A DNA stretch of 64,000 nucleotides, from contig NZ_CP114035.2 of NCBI RefSeq assembly GCF_026898135.2, positions 5,001,501-5,065,500 of the forward strand, given 5' to 3'. Of this stretch, positions 35,626 through 43,967 are shown piece after piece; position 1 is the first letter of the stretch, and every line of letters begins with the position of its first letter. Made by a program: the position numbers and the translations under genes. This DNA comes from Pseudomonas fortuita (GTDB taxonomy: Bacteria; Pseudomonadota; Gammaproteobacteria; Pseudomonadales; Pseudomonadaceae). The notes beneath the pieces were generated by a model, which did not search any database, was not told the origin of the DNA, and saw only the letters and a program-made list of their open reading frames with translations.

Positions 35626-37308
35626 ATGAAGGTCCGTCTTTCTTGCAACTGTCGCTCGGCCATTGCCTGGGCTTGCCTTGCCTTCAGTGGAGGCAGTCTT
35701 GCCGCAGAGTCACCTGCACCCGTCCAGATCAACGTGGTCGCCATCAATGATCTTCATGGTTACATGGAACCCAACCCTCAAGACTACCCCAGCGCGCAGG
35801 GCGTTACCCGCCTGACTTATGGCGGCATTGCCACACTCGGCGCCATGCTCGATGAACTGCGAAAGCAAGACCCCGAACTGCTGTTCATTGGGGCGGGCGA
35901 CCTGATAGGGGGCAGCCCCGCAACTTCAGCGCTCTGGGCTGACGAGCCAGTGCTTGAGGCCCTGAACTCGATGGGCATGATTGTCAGCTCATCCGGGAAC
36001 CACGAACTGGATGCCGGCAAGGCGGAGTTCCTCCGCCAGATTCACGGAGGATGCGAATCAACGCGCCCGGAAAAGGCGTGCAAGTTCCGCGGCACCTTTC
36101 CAGGAAGTGGCTTCCCTTACATAGCCTCCAACCTGATCGATACCACGACGGGCAAACGCTTGCTGCCGGCCTACCATATCCAGGAGGTAAAAGGCGTCAA
36201 GATAGCGTTTGTCGGTGCAGTGCCGCGGAACATGGAAAAAGTGGTTTCGGCGAGAGCATTCACAGGGCTCAAAGCCACGGATGAAGCGCACGCCATCAAT
36301 GAAGTGATTCCGGAGCTGAAAGCCAAAGGCGTCAATGCAATCATTGCAGTCATGCACCAGGGGGGACATACCTCCGAGCCGTTCGACAAGCAGGATTGCA
36401 GCCAGCTGGATGGCGCAATCGTAAACGTGGCGAAACGGCTGGATCCCGCAGTAGATGCCGTGATCAGCGGCCATTCGCATGCCAGCTATCAATGCAAGGT
36501 CGGTGACCTGAGCATTACCCAGGCTGGCAAATACGGCCACTTCATGACCCAGTTGAAGTTGGAGGTAACGCCAGGAACCCATAACGTCAAAACCATCACC
36601 GCCCGCAATCTTCCGGTAGATCCGCAGGCTTACGTGCCGAATGCCAAGTTGACCAGCTTGCTGGAAGAAGTGCGTCACCGCTCCGGGGAAAAATTGCTCG
36701 AACCCATAGGCCGCATCGCCACAGCAGAGCTTAACCGCAAAGTAAATGCCGCCGGTGAAACCACCTTGGGGAACTTCGTCACGGATGCCCAACTGGCCAT
36801 GACCCAGGCATTTCAGACACAGATTGCCTTCCTCAATCTGGGTGGGTTGCGAAGTGATCTTATACAGCCTGCCAACAGTGACCTGACCTACGAACAGTTA
36901 TTCGCCGTACAACCGTTCGATAACCCACTGGTGGTTCAGGAGCTGACAGGCAAGCAGATCATTGAACTGCTCAACCTTCAATGGAACAGGGGCAATTTCA
37001 ATCCACTGCAAGTATCCAAAGGTTTCCATTATGAATGGGATGGATCACGGCCGGCTGGCAGCCGGGTTGTCGAGGAAAGTGTACGTCTCGACGGTAAACG
37101 CGTTGAACCATCGACCTATTACCGGGTGGTCAGCAATCTGTTCCTGGCCGATGGTGGCGGTGGTTTGACCACGCTCAAGGAAGGAAGGCAACGTCAGGAC
37201 GCTGGCATCTCCGACGTGGAGGCCTTGGTTGCGTATGTGCGCCAGAACCATGCGCGGGGTGTTGCAATTGGCCAAAGCGGCGAGCCACGTATCAGCATGA
37301 CCCCCTGA
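35626..37308 (+). CDS. Secreted 5'-nucleotidase/metallophosphatase (UshA-like)
   Basis: The 560-residue protein has a signal peptide (cleavage after SLAA near residue 27), an N-terminal metallophosphoesterase domain with metal ligands in AINDLHGY, GAGDLIGG, SGNHELD and ISGHSHASYQ, and a C-terminal nucleotide-binding domain with NLGGLRSDL and LADGGGGLTTL. Enzymes of this type release phosphate from nucleotides or UDP-sugars in the periplasm. The exact substrate is not readable. I prefer the second of two adjacent ATGs because AGAGG is five bases upstream of it. Composition looks richer in A and T than flanking genes, suggesting lateral acquisition. Confidence 0.86.
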   Translation: MKVRLSCNCRSAIAWACLAFSGGSLAAESPAPVQINVVAINDLHGYMEPNPQDYPSAQGVTRLTYGGIATLGAMLDELRKQDPELLFIGAGDLIGGSPATSALWADEPVLEALNSMGMIVSSSGNHELDAGKAEFLRQIHGGCESTRPEKACKFRGTFPGSGFPYIASNLIDTTTGKRLLPAYHIQEVKGVKIAFVGAVPRNMEKVVSARAFTGLKATDEAHAINEVIPELKAKGVNAIIAVMHQGGHTSEPFDKQDCSQLDGAIVNVAKRLDPAVDAVISGHSHASYQCKVGDLSITQAGKYGHFMTQLKLEVTPGTHNVKTITARNLPVDPQAYVPNAKLTSLLEEVRHRSGEKLLEPIGRIATAELNRKVNAAGETTLGNFVTDAQLAMTQAFQTQIAFLNLGGLRSDLIQPANSDLTYEQLFAVQPFDNPLVVQELTGKQIIELLNLQWNRGNFNPLQVSKGFHYEWDGSRPAGSRVVEESVRLDGKRVEPSTYYRVVSNLFLADGGGGLTTLKEGRQRQDAGISDVEALVAYVRQNHARGVAIGQSGEPRISMTP

Positions 37309-37333
37309 GCAATCACGTACCCCACTGGGTTTT

Positions 37334-38026
37334 TCACAACGGGGGCAGTGCCCAGTCAATGGGCACAAGCCCCCGCTGCTCCAGGAAGCTGTTGGCCCGG
37401 CTGAAATGCCCACACCCCAGAAACCCGCGGTAAGCGGACAACGGCGACGGATGCACCGACTTCAGCACCAGGTGCTTGGTCCCGTCGATCAGCTTCTGCT
37501 TGCTTTGCGCATGCGCCCCCCACAACAGGAACACCACGTTCGGGCACTGCTCGCTGACCACCTGGATCACCCGATCGGTAAACAACTCCCAACCCTTCTT
37601 GGCATGCGACGCGGCATTGGCACGCTCCACAGTCATGGTGGTGTTGAGCAGCAGGACGCCCTGCTCGGCCCAGCTCTGCAGGTAGCCGTGGCTGGCGATC
37701 GGGATGTTCAGGTCGCGCTGCAATTCCTTGTAGATATTGACCAGCGACGGCGGCGTGGCCACGCCCGGCTGCACCGAGAAACACAGGCCGTGCGCCTGGC
37801 CCGGCCCGTGATAGGGGTCCTGGCCGAGTATGACCACCTTCACCTGATCCAGCGGTGTCGAGTTGAGCGCATTGAAGATCAGCGGCCCTGGCGGGTAGAT
37901 TTCCTTCCCGGCGGCCCGCTCGCTGCGCAGGAACTCGCGCAGTTGATGCATGTAGGGCTGGTCGAATTCAGCGCGCAGTGCGGCTTTCCAGCTGGGTTCG
38001 AGTTTGATGCGATCGTCGTCAGTCAT
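37334..38026 (-). CDS. ung: Uracil-DNA glycosylase
   Basis: Ung removes uracil from DNA at the start of base-excision repair. The 230-residue protein has the catalytic water-activating loop [22 protein letters not shown] and the Leu/His loop [19 protein letters not shown] use the ATG at 38026, giving [12 protein letters not shown] and the family length; an upstream ATG would add 32 residues of no resemblance. It converges with the nucleotidase gene. Confidence 0.96.
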   Translation of the reverse strand: MTDDDRIKLEPSWKAALRAEFDQPYMHQLREFLRSERAAGKEIYPPGPLIFNALNSTPLDQVKVVILGQDPYHGPGQAHGLCFSVQPGVATPPSLVNIYKELQRDLNIPIASHGYLQSWAEQGVLLLNTTMTVERANAASHAKKGWELFTDRVIQVVSEQCPNVVFLLWGAHAQSKQKLIDGTKHLVLKSVHPSPLSAYRGFLGCGHFSRANSFLEQRGLVPIDWALPPL

Positions 38027-38151
38027 GGGGGCATCCGTAAACAATGGCGCGACACTAGGTAAGCCCATCCCGCTTGTCAAACGATCCGACCGACGACCGG
38101 CATGTTCGGGCAGGCAGGCCATACTTGTGCGATGACTGAGCGAGGTAGTCC

Positions 38152-39258
38152 ATGGCCATTCATTGTGAGGTACTCACCGGCGCCGACGGCGCCCGCATCG
38201 GCATCGCAACCCTGGATGCGCCCAAGGCGCTCAATGCCTTGAACCTGCCCATGATCGAGGTGCTGGGCGAACAACTGCATGACTGGGCGCGCGACCCTGG
38301 GGTCGTCTGCGTGCTGCTGCGCGGTAACGGCAGCAAAGCATTCTGCTCCGGGGGCGATGTGCGGGCACTGGTGCAGGCTTGCCGTGAGCACCCCGGCAGC
38401 GTGCCGCCCTTGGCCGCCACGTTCTTCGCCGCCGAATACCGCCTGGATTACACCCTGCACACCTACCCCAAGCCGCTGCTGTGCTGGGGCCATGGGCATG
38501 TGCTGGGCGGCGGCATGGGGCTGCTGCAGGGCGCCAATGTACGCATTGTCACACCCAGTAGCCGGTTGGCGATGCCGGAAATCAGTATCGGCCTGTACCC
38601 CGACGTGGGTGCCAGTTGGTTCCTCGCCCGGCTGCCGGGCAAGCTGGGCTTGTTTCTGGGGCTGACCGGAGCGCCGATCAATGCACGCGACGCCCTCGAT
38701 CTGGGCCTGGCGGACCGCTTTTTTGGGGAGCACCAGCAAGAGGCACTGATCGAAGAGCTGCTGCAACTGAACTGGCAGGAGCAGACCGCCCTGCAATTGA
38801 ACAGCCTGCTCAAGGCCGAACAGCACCGCGCCTGCGCCGAGCTGCCCGAAGCCCAGTGGCTGCCACGGCGGCAGGTGATCGATGCGTTGCTGGATGTGGC
38901 CGATGCTGCAGCGGCCTGGCGGGCGTTGGAGGGGCTCAAGCACCATGACGACCCACTGCTTGCAGAAGCAGGCCAGCGGCTGCACGACGGCTGCCCGCTG
39001 ACCGCGCACCTGGTGTGGGAACAGATTCGCCGGGCGCAGCACCTGTCTTTGGCGCAAGTGTTCCAGATGGAATACTGCATGAGCCTGAATTGCTGCCGCC
39101 ACCCGGAATTCAGCGAAGGCGTGCGAGCCCGCTTGCTGGACAAGGACAACCACCCCCGCTGGCACTGGCCGGATGTGGCTCAGGTACCGGCGGCGGTGGT
39201 CGAGGCGCATTTTTCCAAGGCGTGGGAGGGGCGGCATCCATTGGCGGATCTGAGTTGA
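38152..39258 (+). CDS. Enoyl-CoA hydratase/isomerase family, 3-hydroxyisobutyryl-CoA hydrolase-like
   Basis: The 368-residue protein has the crotonase fold with the oxyanion-hole motif [12 protein letters not shown] near residue 65 and [22 protein letters not shown] near residue 110. The [23 protein letters not shown] segment, with Glu and Asp, matches 3-hydroxyisobutyryl-CoA hydrolases of valine degradation rather than ordinary hydratases. The length (about 360) also fits that subgroup. It stands alone, so the true substrate is uncertain. Confidence 0.8.
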   Translation: MAIHCEVLTGADGARIGIATLDAPKALNALNLPMIEVLGEQLHDWARDPGVVCVLLRGNGSKAFCSGGDVRALVQACREHPGSVPPLAATFFAAEYRLDYTLHTYPKPLLCWGHGHVLGGGMGLLQGANVRIVTPSSRLAMPEISIGLYPDVGASWFLARLPGKLGLFLGLTGAPINARDALDLGLADRFFGEHQQEALIEELLQLNWQEQTALQLNSLLKAEQHRACAELPEAQWLPRRQVIDALLDVADAAAAWRALEGLKHHDDPLLAEAGQRLHDGCPLTAHLVWEQIRRAQHLSLAQVFQMEYCMSLNCCRHPEFSEGVRARLLDKDNHPRWHWPDVAQVPAAVVEAHFSKAWEGRHPLADLS

Positions 39259-39288
39259 CTTCAAGGATCTGGGGCAGCGTTCATTCAA

Positions 39289-39738
39289 CTAACGCTGCCA
39301 GTTTCCGCCTCGCCCTTGCCCAGGTCGGCCATCCCGGCGTCCGCCATCATTACCCTGCCCATTGGAGTGCCAGTCGCCGTGCTGGTAGCGCTGGCTGCCA
39401 TCACGATAATCATGCCGGTCCCGATCCTGCCTGTAGTCCTGCCGATTGCGGTTGCCATAGTCATAGCGCGGGTTGCCGTGCCACTGGTTCACACCCGGCT
39501 GCGGATACGGCCGGTATTGCGGCGCGGGCGCCGACCGATAGTAATAACGCGGTGCCGGCTGGTAGTAATAGCGCGGTTGCGGCGCCACGTAGTAACGGTC
39601 ATAGCGGTAGTACCCTGGCGACACGTAGCGGTCGGTAGAGTAGTAATCCGAGCGATAATAGCCCCCGCTCTCGTAGTACGGGGCGCAGGCAGAAGTCATC
39701 AGCCCCAAGAGGGCGATCAACAGGATTCGAGAGTACAT
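39289..39738 (-). CDS. Tyr/Arg-rich low-complexity lipoprotein
   Basis: The 149-residue precursor has a lipoprotein signal (MYSRILLIALLGLMTSAC, lipobox MTSAC). The mature chain is dominated by Tyr, Arg, Pro, Gly and Asp in short repeats such as YYRSDYYSTDRY, PRYYYQPAPRYYY and DYRQDRDRHDYRDGSQRY. I recognise no defined domain. The composition suggests a disordered, sticky envelope protein. The start at 39738 follows a GGAGG in the leader; an earlier ATG would lose the lipobox at the N-terminus. It is divergent from the diguanylate cyclase gene. Confidence 0.75.
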   Translation of the reverse strand: MYSRILLIALLGLMTSACAPYYESGGYYRSDYYSTDRYVSPGYYRYDRYYVAPQPRYYYQPAPRYYYRSAPAPQYRPYPQPGVNQWHGNPRYDYGNRNRQDYRQDRDRHDYRDGSQRYQHGDWHSNGQGNDGGRRDGRPGQGRGGNWQR

Positions 39739-39950
39739 GGCGGCCTCCTGGACCGCTGGAGTGCCCGAACAGCGGCGCTGGCGAGCATCGATGCATAACG
39801 CGTTCATCGACACTGAATAAGACCGCGAAGCCGAGGTGCAGTGCCGTTTATGCAATAATTTGATACAGGTGCGATAACCCCAAAAAACTTGCAGTCATTT
39901 GCCGGCCATCTCACTAGAATGGGCGCCCTGGCACACATCACGGGAAGATC

Positions 39951-41432
39951 ATGCCGTTACGTTCCGCTCTGTTTTCGCAGCGCTCGCTGATCTTTACCCT
40001 GCTGGTGCTACTGGCCTGCGGCTTCCTCGCCACTTCACTGCTCAGCTACTTCGCCTCGCGCAGCGCCATTCGCGACGGCATCATCAATACCGAACTGCCG
40101 CTGACTTCCGACACGGTCTACTCGGAAATCCAGAAGGACCTTATCCGTCCGGTGCTGATCGCCTCGATGATGGCCCAGGACACCTTCCTGCGCGACTGGG
40201 TGCTGTCCGGCGAGCAGGATACCGAGCGCATGACGCGCTACCTTGGCGAAGTCATGGGCAAGCAGGACACTTCCACATCCTTTTTCGTGTCTGACCGCAC
40301 CCTCACTTATTACCAGGCCAAAGGCGTGCTGAAGCACGTCGAACCAGGCACCTGGCGAGATGCCTGGTATTTCCGCCTGCGTGACCTCAAAGCCCCCTAT
40401 GAGATCAACGTCGATCTGGACATGGCCAACCAGGACAGCCTGGCGGTCTTCATCAACTACCAGGTGCACGACTACCAGCACCGCTTCATCGGTGCCGCCG
40501 GCGTCGGGCTGAGCGTATCGTCGGTAGTCAAGCTGATCGACCAGTATCAACGCCGCTACCAGCGTTCGGTGGTGTTCACCGACGCCAAGGGCAGGGTGTT
40601 GATGACCGGCTCGGAAGGTGGCCCGCATGGTCTGCGGGTCGGCCAGCCGCTCAGCGACAACCCCGAACTGAACGACGTACTGGCCGAGCAGTTGGTGCCC
40701 GGTGAAGGCAGCCACGAATACCGCGACAGCGACAACCACAGCCACTTCCTGAATGTGCGCCACCTGCCCGAACTGGACTGGTACCTGTTGGTGGACAAGC
40801 GCGAAACCGGCGCCCTCGACCGCATCCGCCACTCTCTGTACCTGAACCTGGCCATCTGCGCGATGATTACGCTGGTGGTCCTGGCGCTGGTGCATGCCAT
40901 GGTCCGCCGTCACCAGGCCAGCACCGAAGCCCTGGCTACCCTCGACAGCCTCACCGGCCTGCCCAACCGGCGCAGCTTCGACCTGCTCGCCGCCCAAGCC
41001 CTGCACGAAGCCCAGCGCGACAGTGGGCCGCTGGTGGCATTGCTGATCGACCTGGACCACTTCAAGGCGCTGAACGACACCCATGGCCACCTGGCAGGCG
41101 ACGAAGTGCTGCGCCAATTCGCCAATGTACTGCAAGGCAGCCTGCGCCAGTCAGATATACTGTGCCGCTGGGGCGGTGAGGAATTCATCGTGCTGCTGCG
41201 TGAAGCCGAAGGCCGACAGGCCATCGAGGTGGCGGAAAAGATCCGCCGCCGTGCCGAACAGTTGACCTTCAGCTACGAAGAACAGCCGCTGCGCCTGACT
41301 ATCAGCATCGGCCTGAGCAGCCTGCAGCCAGGGGATACCCTGCACGCCCTGCTGACCCGCGCCGATCGTGCGCTTTATCGTGCCAAGCAGGCCGGCCGCA
41401 ACCGCGTCTGCAGTGAAACCCGCCATGAATGA
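39951..41432 (+). CDS. Membrane-bound diguanylate cyclase
   Basis: The 493-residue protein has an N-terminal membrane helix, a long extracytoplasmic sensor region (about residues 40-295) of Cache-like character, a second helix (NLAICAMITLVVLALVHAMV) and a C-terminal GGDEF domain whose active-site motif reads WGGEEFIVLL near residue 407. The GGEEF form is normally active. The RxxD inhibitory site is not evident: the segment five residues before reads QSDILCRW. It would make c-di-GMP in response to an external signal. Its end overlaps the CWC gene by eight bases. Confidence 0.9.
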   Translation: MPLRSALFSQRSLIFTLLVLLACGFLATSLLSYFASRSAIRDGIINTELPLTSDTVYSEIQKDLIRPVLIASMMAQDTFLRDWVLSGEQDTERMTRYLGEVMGKQDTSTSFFVSDRTLTYYQAKGVLKHVEPGTWRDAWYFRLRDLKAPYEINVDLDMANQDSLAVFINYQVHDYQHRFIGAAGVGLSVSSVVKLIDQYQRRYQRSVVFTDAKGRVLMTGSEGGPHGLRVGQPLSDNPELNDVLAEQLVPGEGSHEYRDSDNHSHFLNVRHLPELDWYLLVDKRETGALDRIRHSLYLNLAICAMITLVVLALVHAMVRRHQASTEALATLDSLTGLPNRRSFDLLAAQALHEAQRDSGPLVALLIDLDHFKALNDTHGHLAGDEVLRQFANVLQGSLRQSDILCRWGGEEFIVLLREAEGRQAIEVAEKIRRRAEQLTFSYEEQPLRLTISIGLSSLQPGDTLHALLTRADRALYRAKQAGRNRVCSETRHE

Positions 41433-41637
41433 CAGCCAACACTGCCCCGCTTGCGGAGCCCTGAACCAATGCAGCCTGGCCGACCCGCGTCGGGCCACCC
41501 AGGCTTGCTGGTGCTATAGCGTAAGTATCGATCCGGCCGTGCTGCAGGCCCTGCCCGCCGAGTTGCGGGACAAAGCCTGCCTGTGCCCGCGCTGCGCCGC
41601 CGTTGAGGCACAACTGCGCTCCACTAGTCCCCACTGA
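41425..41637 (+). CDS. Small Cys-rich CWC-family protein
   Basis: The 70-residue protein carries CPACGALNQC, the CWC motif that gives the family its name (QACWCYSV) and CLCPRCA, a pattern of paired Cys that suggests zinc or Fe-S binding. Family members are small proteins of unknown function, often next to RsuA-type pseudouridine synthases, as here (ten bases upstream of rsuA). I start at the ATG overlapping the cyclase gene's end. Confidence 0.82.
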   Translation: MNDSQHCPACGALNQCSLADPRRATQACWCYSVSIDPAVLQALPAELRDKACLCPRCAAVEAQLRSTSPH

Positions 41638-41646
41638 CCTGCTCCA

Positions 41647-42339
41647 ATGCGCCTCGACCGTTTCCTCGCCAACCTCCCCTGCCACAACCGCCAGCAAGTT
41701 CGCCTGATGCTGGCGCAACGCCGTGTGCGCCTGGATGGCCGAGTAGTCAGCGACCCGCTGACCGAGGTGCGTGAATTCAACCGTGTCGAGCTGGACGAGC
41801 AATTGCTCCAGGCGGGCCGCCCCGCGCGTTACCTGATGCTGCACAAGCCACAGGGTTGCGTCAGCGCCACCCAGGACCCGCAACACCCCACCGTGCTCGA
41901 CCTGCTGCCCACAGCACTGCGTGATGACCTGCACATTGCCGGGCGCCTGGATTTCAACACCACCGGGTTGATGCTCCTGACCAACGATGGCCAATGGTCT
42001 CGGCGCCTGACCCAGCCTGCCACCAAGCTGCCAAAGCATTATCTGGTGGAAACCGAAAACGAAATTGGCGAGCACTATGTGGCCAGGTTCCGTGAGGGCT
42101 TCTACTTTGCCTTCGAGAACCTGACTACCCAGCCCGCCCAGCTGGATATCCTCGGCCCGCGCCGGGCTCGGCTGGCGATCGTCGAAGGGCGCTATCACCA
42201 GGTCAAACGCATGTTCGGGTTCTTCGACAACAAGGTGGTGATGTTGCACCGGGAGAGCATGGGAGCGATCCGCCTGGACCCGGGATTGGCGCCGGGGGAC
42301 TTCCGGGAGCTGACGGCGGCAGAGATAGCCACTGTATAG
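41647..42339 (+). CDS. rsuA: 16S rRNA pseudouridine-516 synthase RsuA
   Basis: RsuA isomerises U516 of 16S rRNA. The 230-residue protein has an N-terminal S4 RNA-binding domain (MRLDRFLANLPCHNRQQVRLMLAQRRVRLDG) and the catalytic Asp102 in GRLDFNTTGLMLLTNDG, at the same position as in E. coli RsuA. EGRYHQVKRMFGFFDNKVVMLHRESMGAI is the other family signature. It follows the CWC gene and probably shares a transcript with it. Confidence 0.9.
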   Translation: MRLDRFLANLPCHNRQQVRLMLAQRRVRLDGRVVSDPLTEVREFNRVELDEQLLQAGRPARYLMLHKPQGCVSATQDPQHPTVLDLLPTALRDDLHIAGRLDFNTTGLMLLTNDGQWSRRLTQPATKLPKHYLVETENEIGEHYVARFREGFYFAFENLTTQPAQLDILGPRRARLAIVEGRYHQVKRMFGFFDNKVVMLHRESMGAIRLDPGLAPGDFRELTAAEIATV

Positions 42340-42684
42340 GCCGGCACAGACAGTGCAGGGTCGTCATACGACCACTGAGCGACAAAAGTCACATTTCCCC
42401 CCGAACGGCACTTGCGCGATCCGCGACCCACTGCTTGAATCCAAATCGTCAGTCTGCATGTGACTACCAAGTCACGCTTGCAGTCGAAGACACTTTTTGC
42501 CGGCTACCCAAAGCCTTGATGCCTTGGGGCACGGCAAATTGCCCGCCAAAAACAATACCGTCGACGCACGTGCCAAGGATCGACACAGGGCCCCCCGGTT
42601 TCTCTTCAGGCAAATGCCTACCTGTCATAAAGAACGTGCACCCTAGGTGACGCGAATACCCTTTTTGCGCCAGGAGTCGATGAC
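42340..42684. other. Upstream region of phaG
   Basis: This 345-bp stretch contains no credible gene. It holds an inverted repeat (GTGAC-N6-GTCAC, 42460-42475) within a longer imperfect palindrome (TGCATGTGAC to GTCACGCTTGCA, 42453-42482), and a TTTGCCG/CGGCAAA pair (42496-42538). The ATG of phaG is preceded by CAGGAG. It is more A/T-rich and less repetitive than other gaps and is probably the regulatory region of phaG. Confidence 0.5.
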
Positions 42685-43572
42685 ATGAGGCCAGAAATCG
42701 CTGTACTTGATATCCAAGGTCAGTATCGGGTTTACACGGAGTTCTATCGCGCGGATGCGGCCGAGAATACGATCATCCTGATCAATGGCTCGCTGGCCAC
42801 CACCGCCTCGTTCGCCCAGACGGTACGTAACCTGCACCCGCAGTTCAATGTAGTACTGTTCGACCAGCCATATGCCGGCAAGTCCAAGCCGCATAACCGT
42901 CAGGAGCGCCTGATCAGCAAGGAGACCGAGTCGCATATCCTCCTGGAGCTGATAGAGCACTTTCAGGCAGACCATGTAATGTCGTTCTCGTGGGGTGGCG
43001 CAAGCACGCTGCTGGCGCTGGCGCACCAGCCGCGGAACGTGAAGAAGGCAGTGGTGAGTTCGTTCTCGCCGGTGATCAACGAGCCGATGCGCGACTATCT
43101 GGACCGTGGCTGCCAGTACCTGGCCGCCTGCGACCGGTATCAGGTCGGCAACCTGGTAAACGACACCATCGGCAAGCACTTGCCGTCACTGTTCAAGCGC
43201 TTCAACTACCGGCACGTCAGCAGCCTGGACAGCCACGAGTACGCGCAGATGCACTTTCACATCAACCAGGTACTGCAACACGACCTGGGACGAGCGCTGG
43301 AGGGTGCGCGGAATATCGACATCCCGGTACTTTTCGTCAACGGCGACCGCGACGAATACACCACGGCCGAAGATGCCCGGCAGTTCGGCAAGCATGTGGG
43401 CAGAAGCCAGTTCAGCGTGATCCACGACGCGGGGCATTTCCTCGACATGGAAAACAAGACCGCCTGCGAAAATACCCGTAGCGCCCTGCTGGGCTTCCTC
43501 AAGCCGACTGTGCGTGAGCCTCGTCAACACTACCGGCAGGTTCAGCAGGGGCAGCATGCGTTGGCCATCTGA
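42685..43572 (+). CDS. phaG: PhaG, 3-hydroxyacyl-ACP to CoA channel for PHA synthesis
   Basis: PhaG links fatty-acid synthesis to medium-chain polyhydroxyalkanoate production. It was described as a 3-hydroxyacyl-ACP:CoA transacylase and later as a 3-hydroxyacyl-ACP thioesterase. The 295-residue alpha/beta-hydrolase has Ser102 in the nucleophile elbow FSWGGAS, an Asp in VNGDRDEYTT and a His in HDAGHFLDME. The sequence is recognisably that of P. putida PhaG, related to RhlA. It is transcribed alone, away from the pha synthase cluster. Confidence 0.95.
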   Translation: MRPEIAVLDIQGQYRVYTEFYRADAAENTIILINGSLATTASFAQTVRNLHPQFNVVLFDQPYAGKSKPHNRQERLISKETESHILLELIEHFQADHVMSFSWGGASTLLALAHQPRNVKKAVVSSFSPVINEPMRDYLDRGCQYLAACDRYQVGNLVNDTIGKHLPSLFKRFNYRHVSSLDSHEYAQMHFHINQVLQHDLGRALEGARNIDIPVLFVNGDRDEYTTAEDARQFGKHVGRSQFSVIHDAGHFLDMENKTACENTRSALLGFLKPTVREPRQHYRQVQQGQHALAI

Positions 43573-43683
43573 GCGCCTCGGCACTCTGTAGCTGATCCCG
43601 CAAGCCATGGGGTGCCGACAAGCTTTTTTTATAACTTGGGCTTCTAATTCTTGGAGGGTTCTGGTAAAAAGTGCTGCGCAGAC

Positions 43684-43757
43684 GCGGGTATAGTTTAGTG
43701 GCAAAACGAAAGCTTCCCAAGCTTTAGTTGAGGGTTCGATTCCCTCTACCCGCTCCA
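43684..43757 (+). tRNA. tRNA-Gly (anticodon CCC)
   Basis: The 7-bp acceptor stem GCGGGTA/TACCCGC, the D arm (TAGTTTAGTGGCAAAAC), the anticodon arm AAAGC-TTCCCAA-GCTTT with CCC and the T arm GAGGGTTCGATTCCCTC are all present, and CCA is encoded at the 3' end. An intrinsic terminator follows 43 bases later. The 3' end is a classic integration site in other Pseudomonas, but no second copy is visible downstream. Confidence 0.95.
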
Positions 43758-43800
43758 CATTGCATTCCAGCATGACGTTCCAGCAACGTCATAGCAGTCA

Positions 43801-43823
43801 AAAGGAGCCTTGGCTCCTTTTTT
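43801..43823 (+). terminator. Intrinsic terminator of tRNA-Gly
   Basis: AAAGGAGCC pairs with GGCTCCTTT around a two-base loop and continues directly into a T-run (TTTTTT in total), a strong rho-independent terminator. Confidence 0.88.
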
Positions 43824-43967
43824 CGTTTCTGCCCCCACGTTGACCTGGCCCATGGCCATTTGCCTGCTGATCCGCTTCAATGCCCTGCGGATGTATACGC
43901 GTGCACGCGAAACGGCTTGTGGCGCATATGCTCAATGGATTCGTGAAACATTTCGAAAGGATGACGC

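Noticed and set aside
42524..42543. Sigma-54-like GG/GC elements upstream of phaG
   Set aside because: GG and GC are separated by eleven bases instead of the required ten, and the flanks fit poorly.
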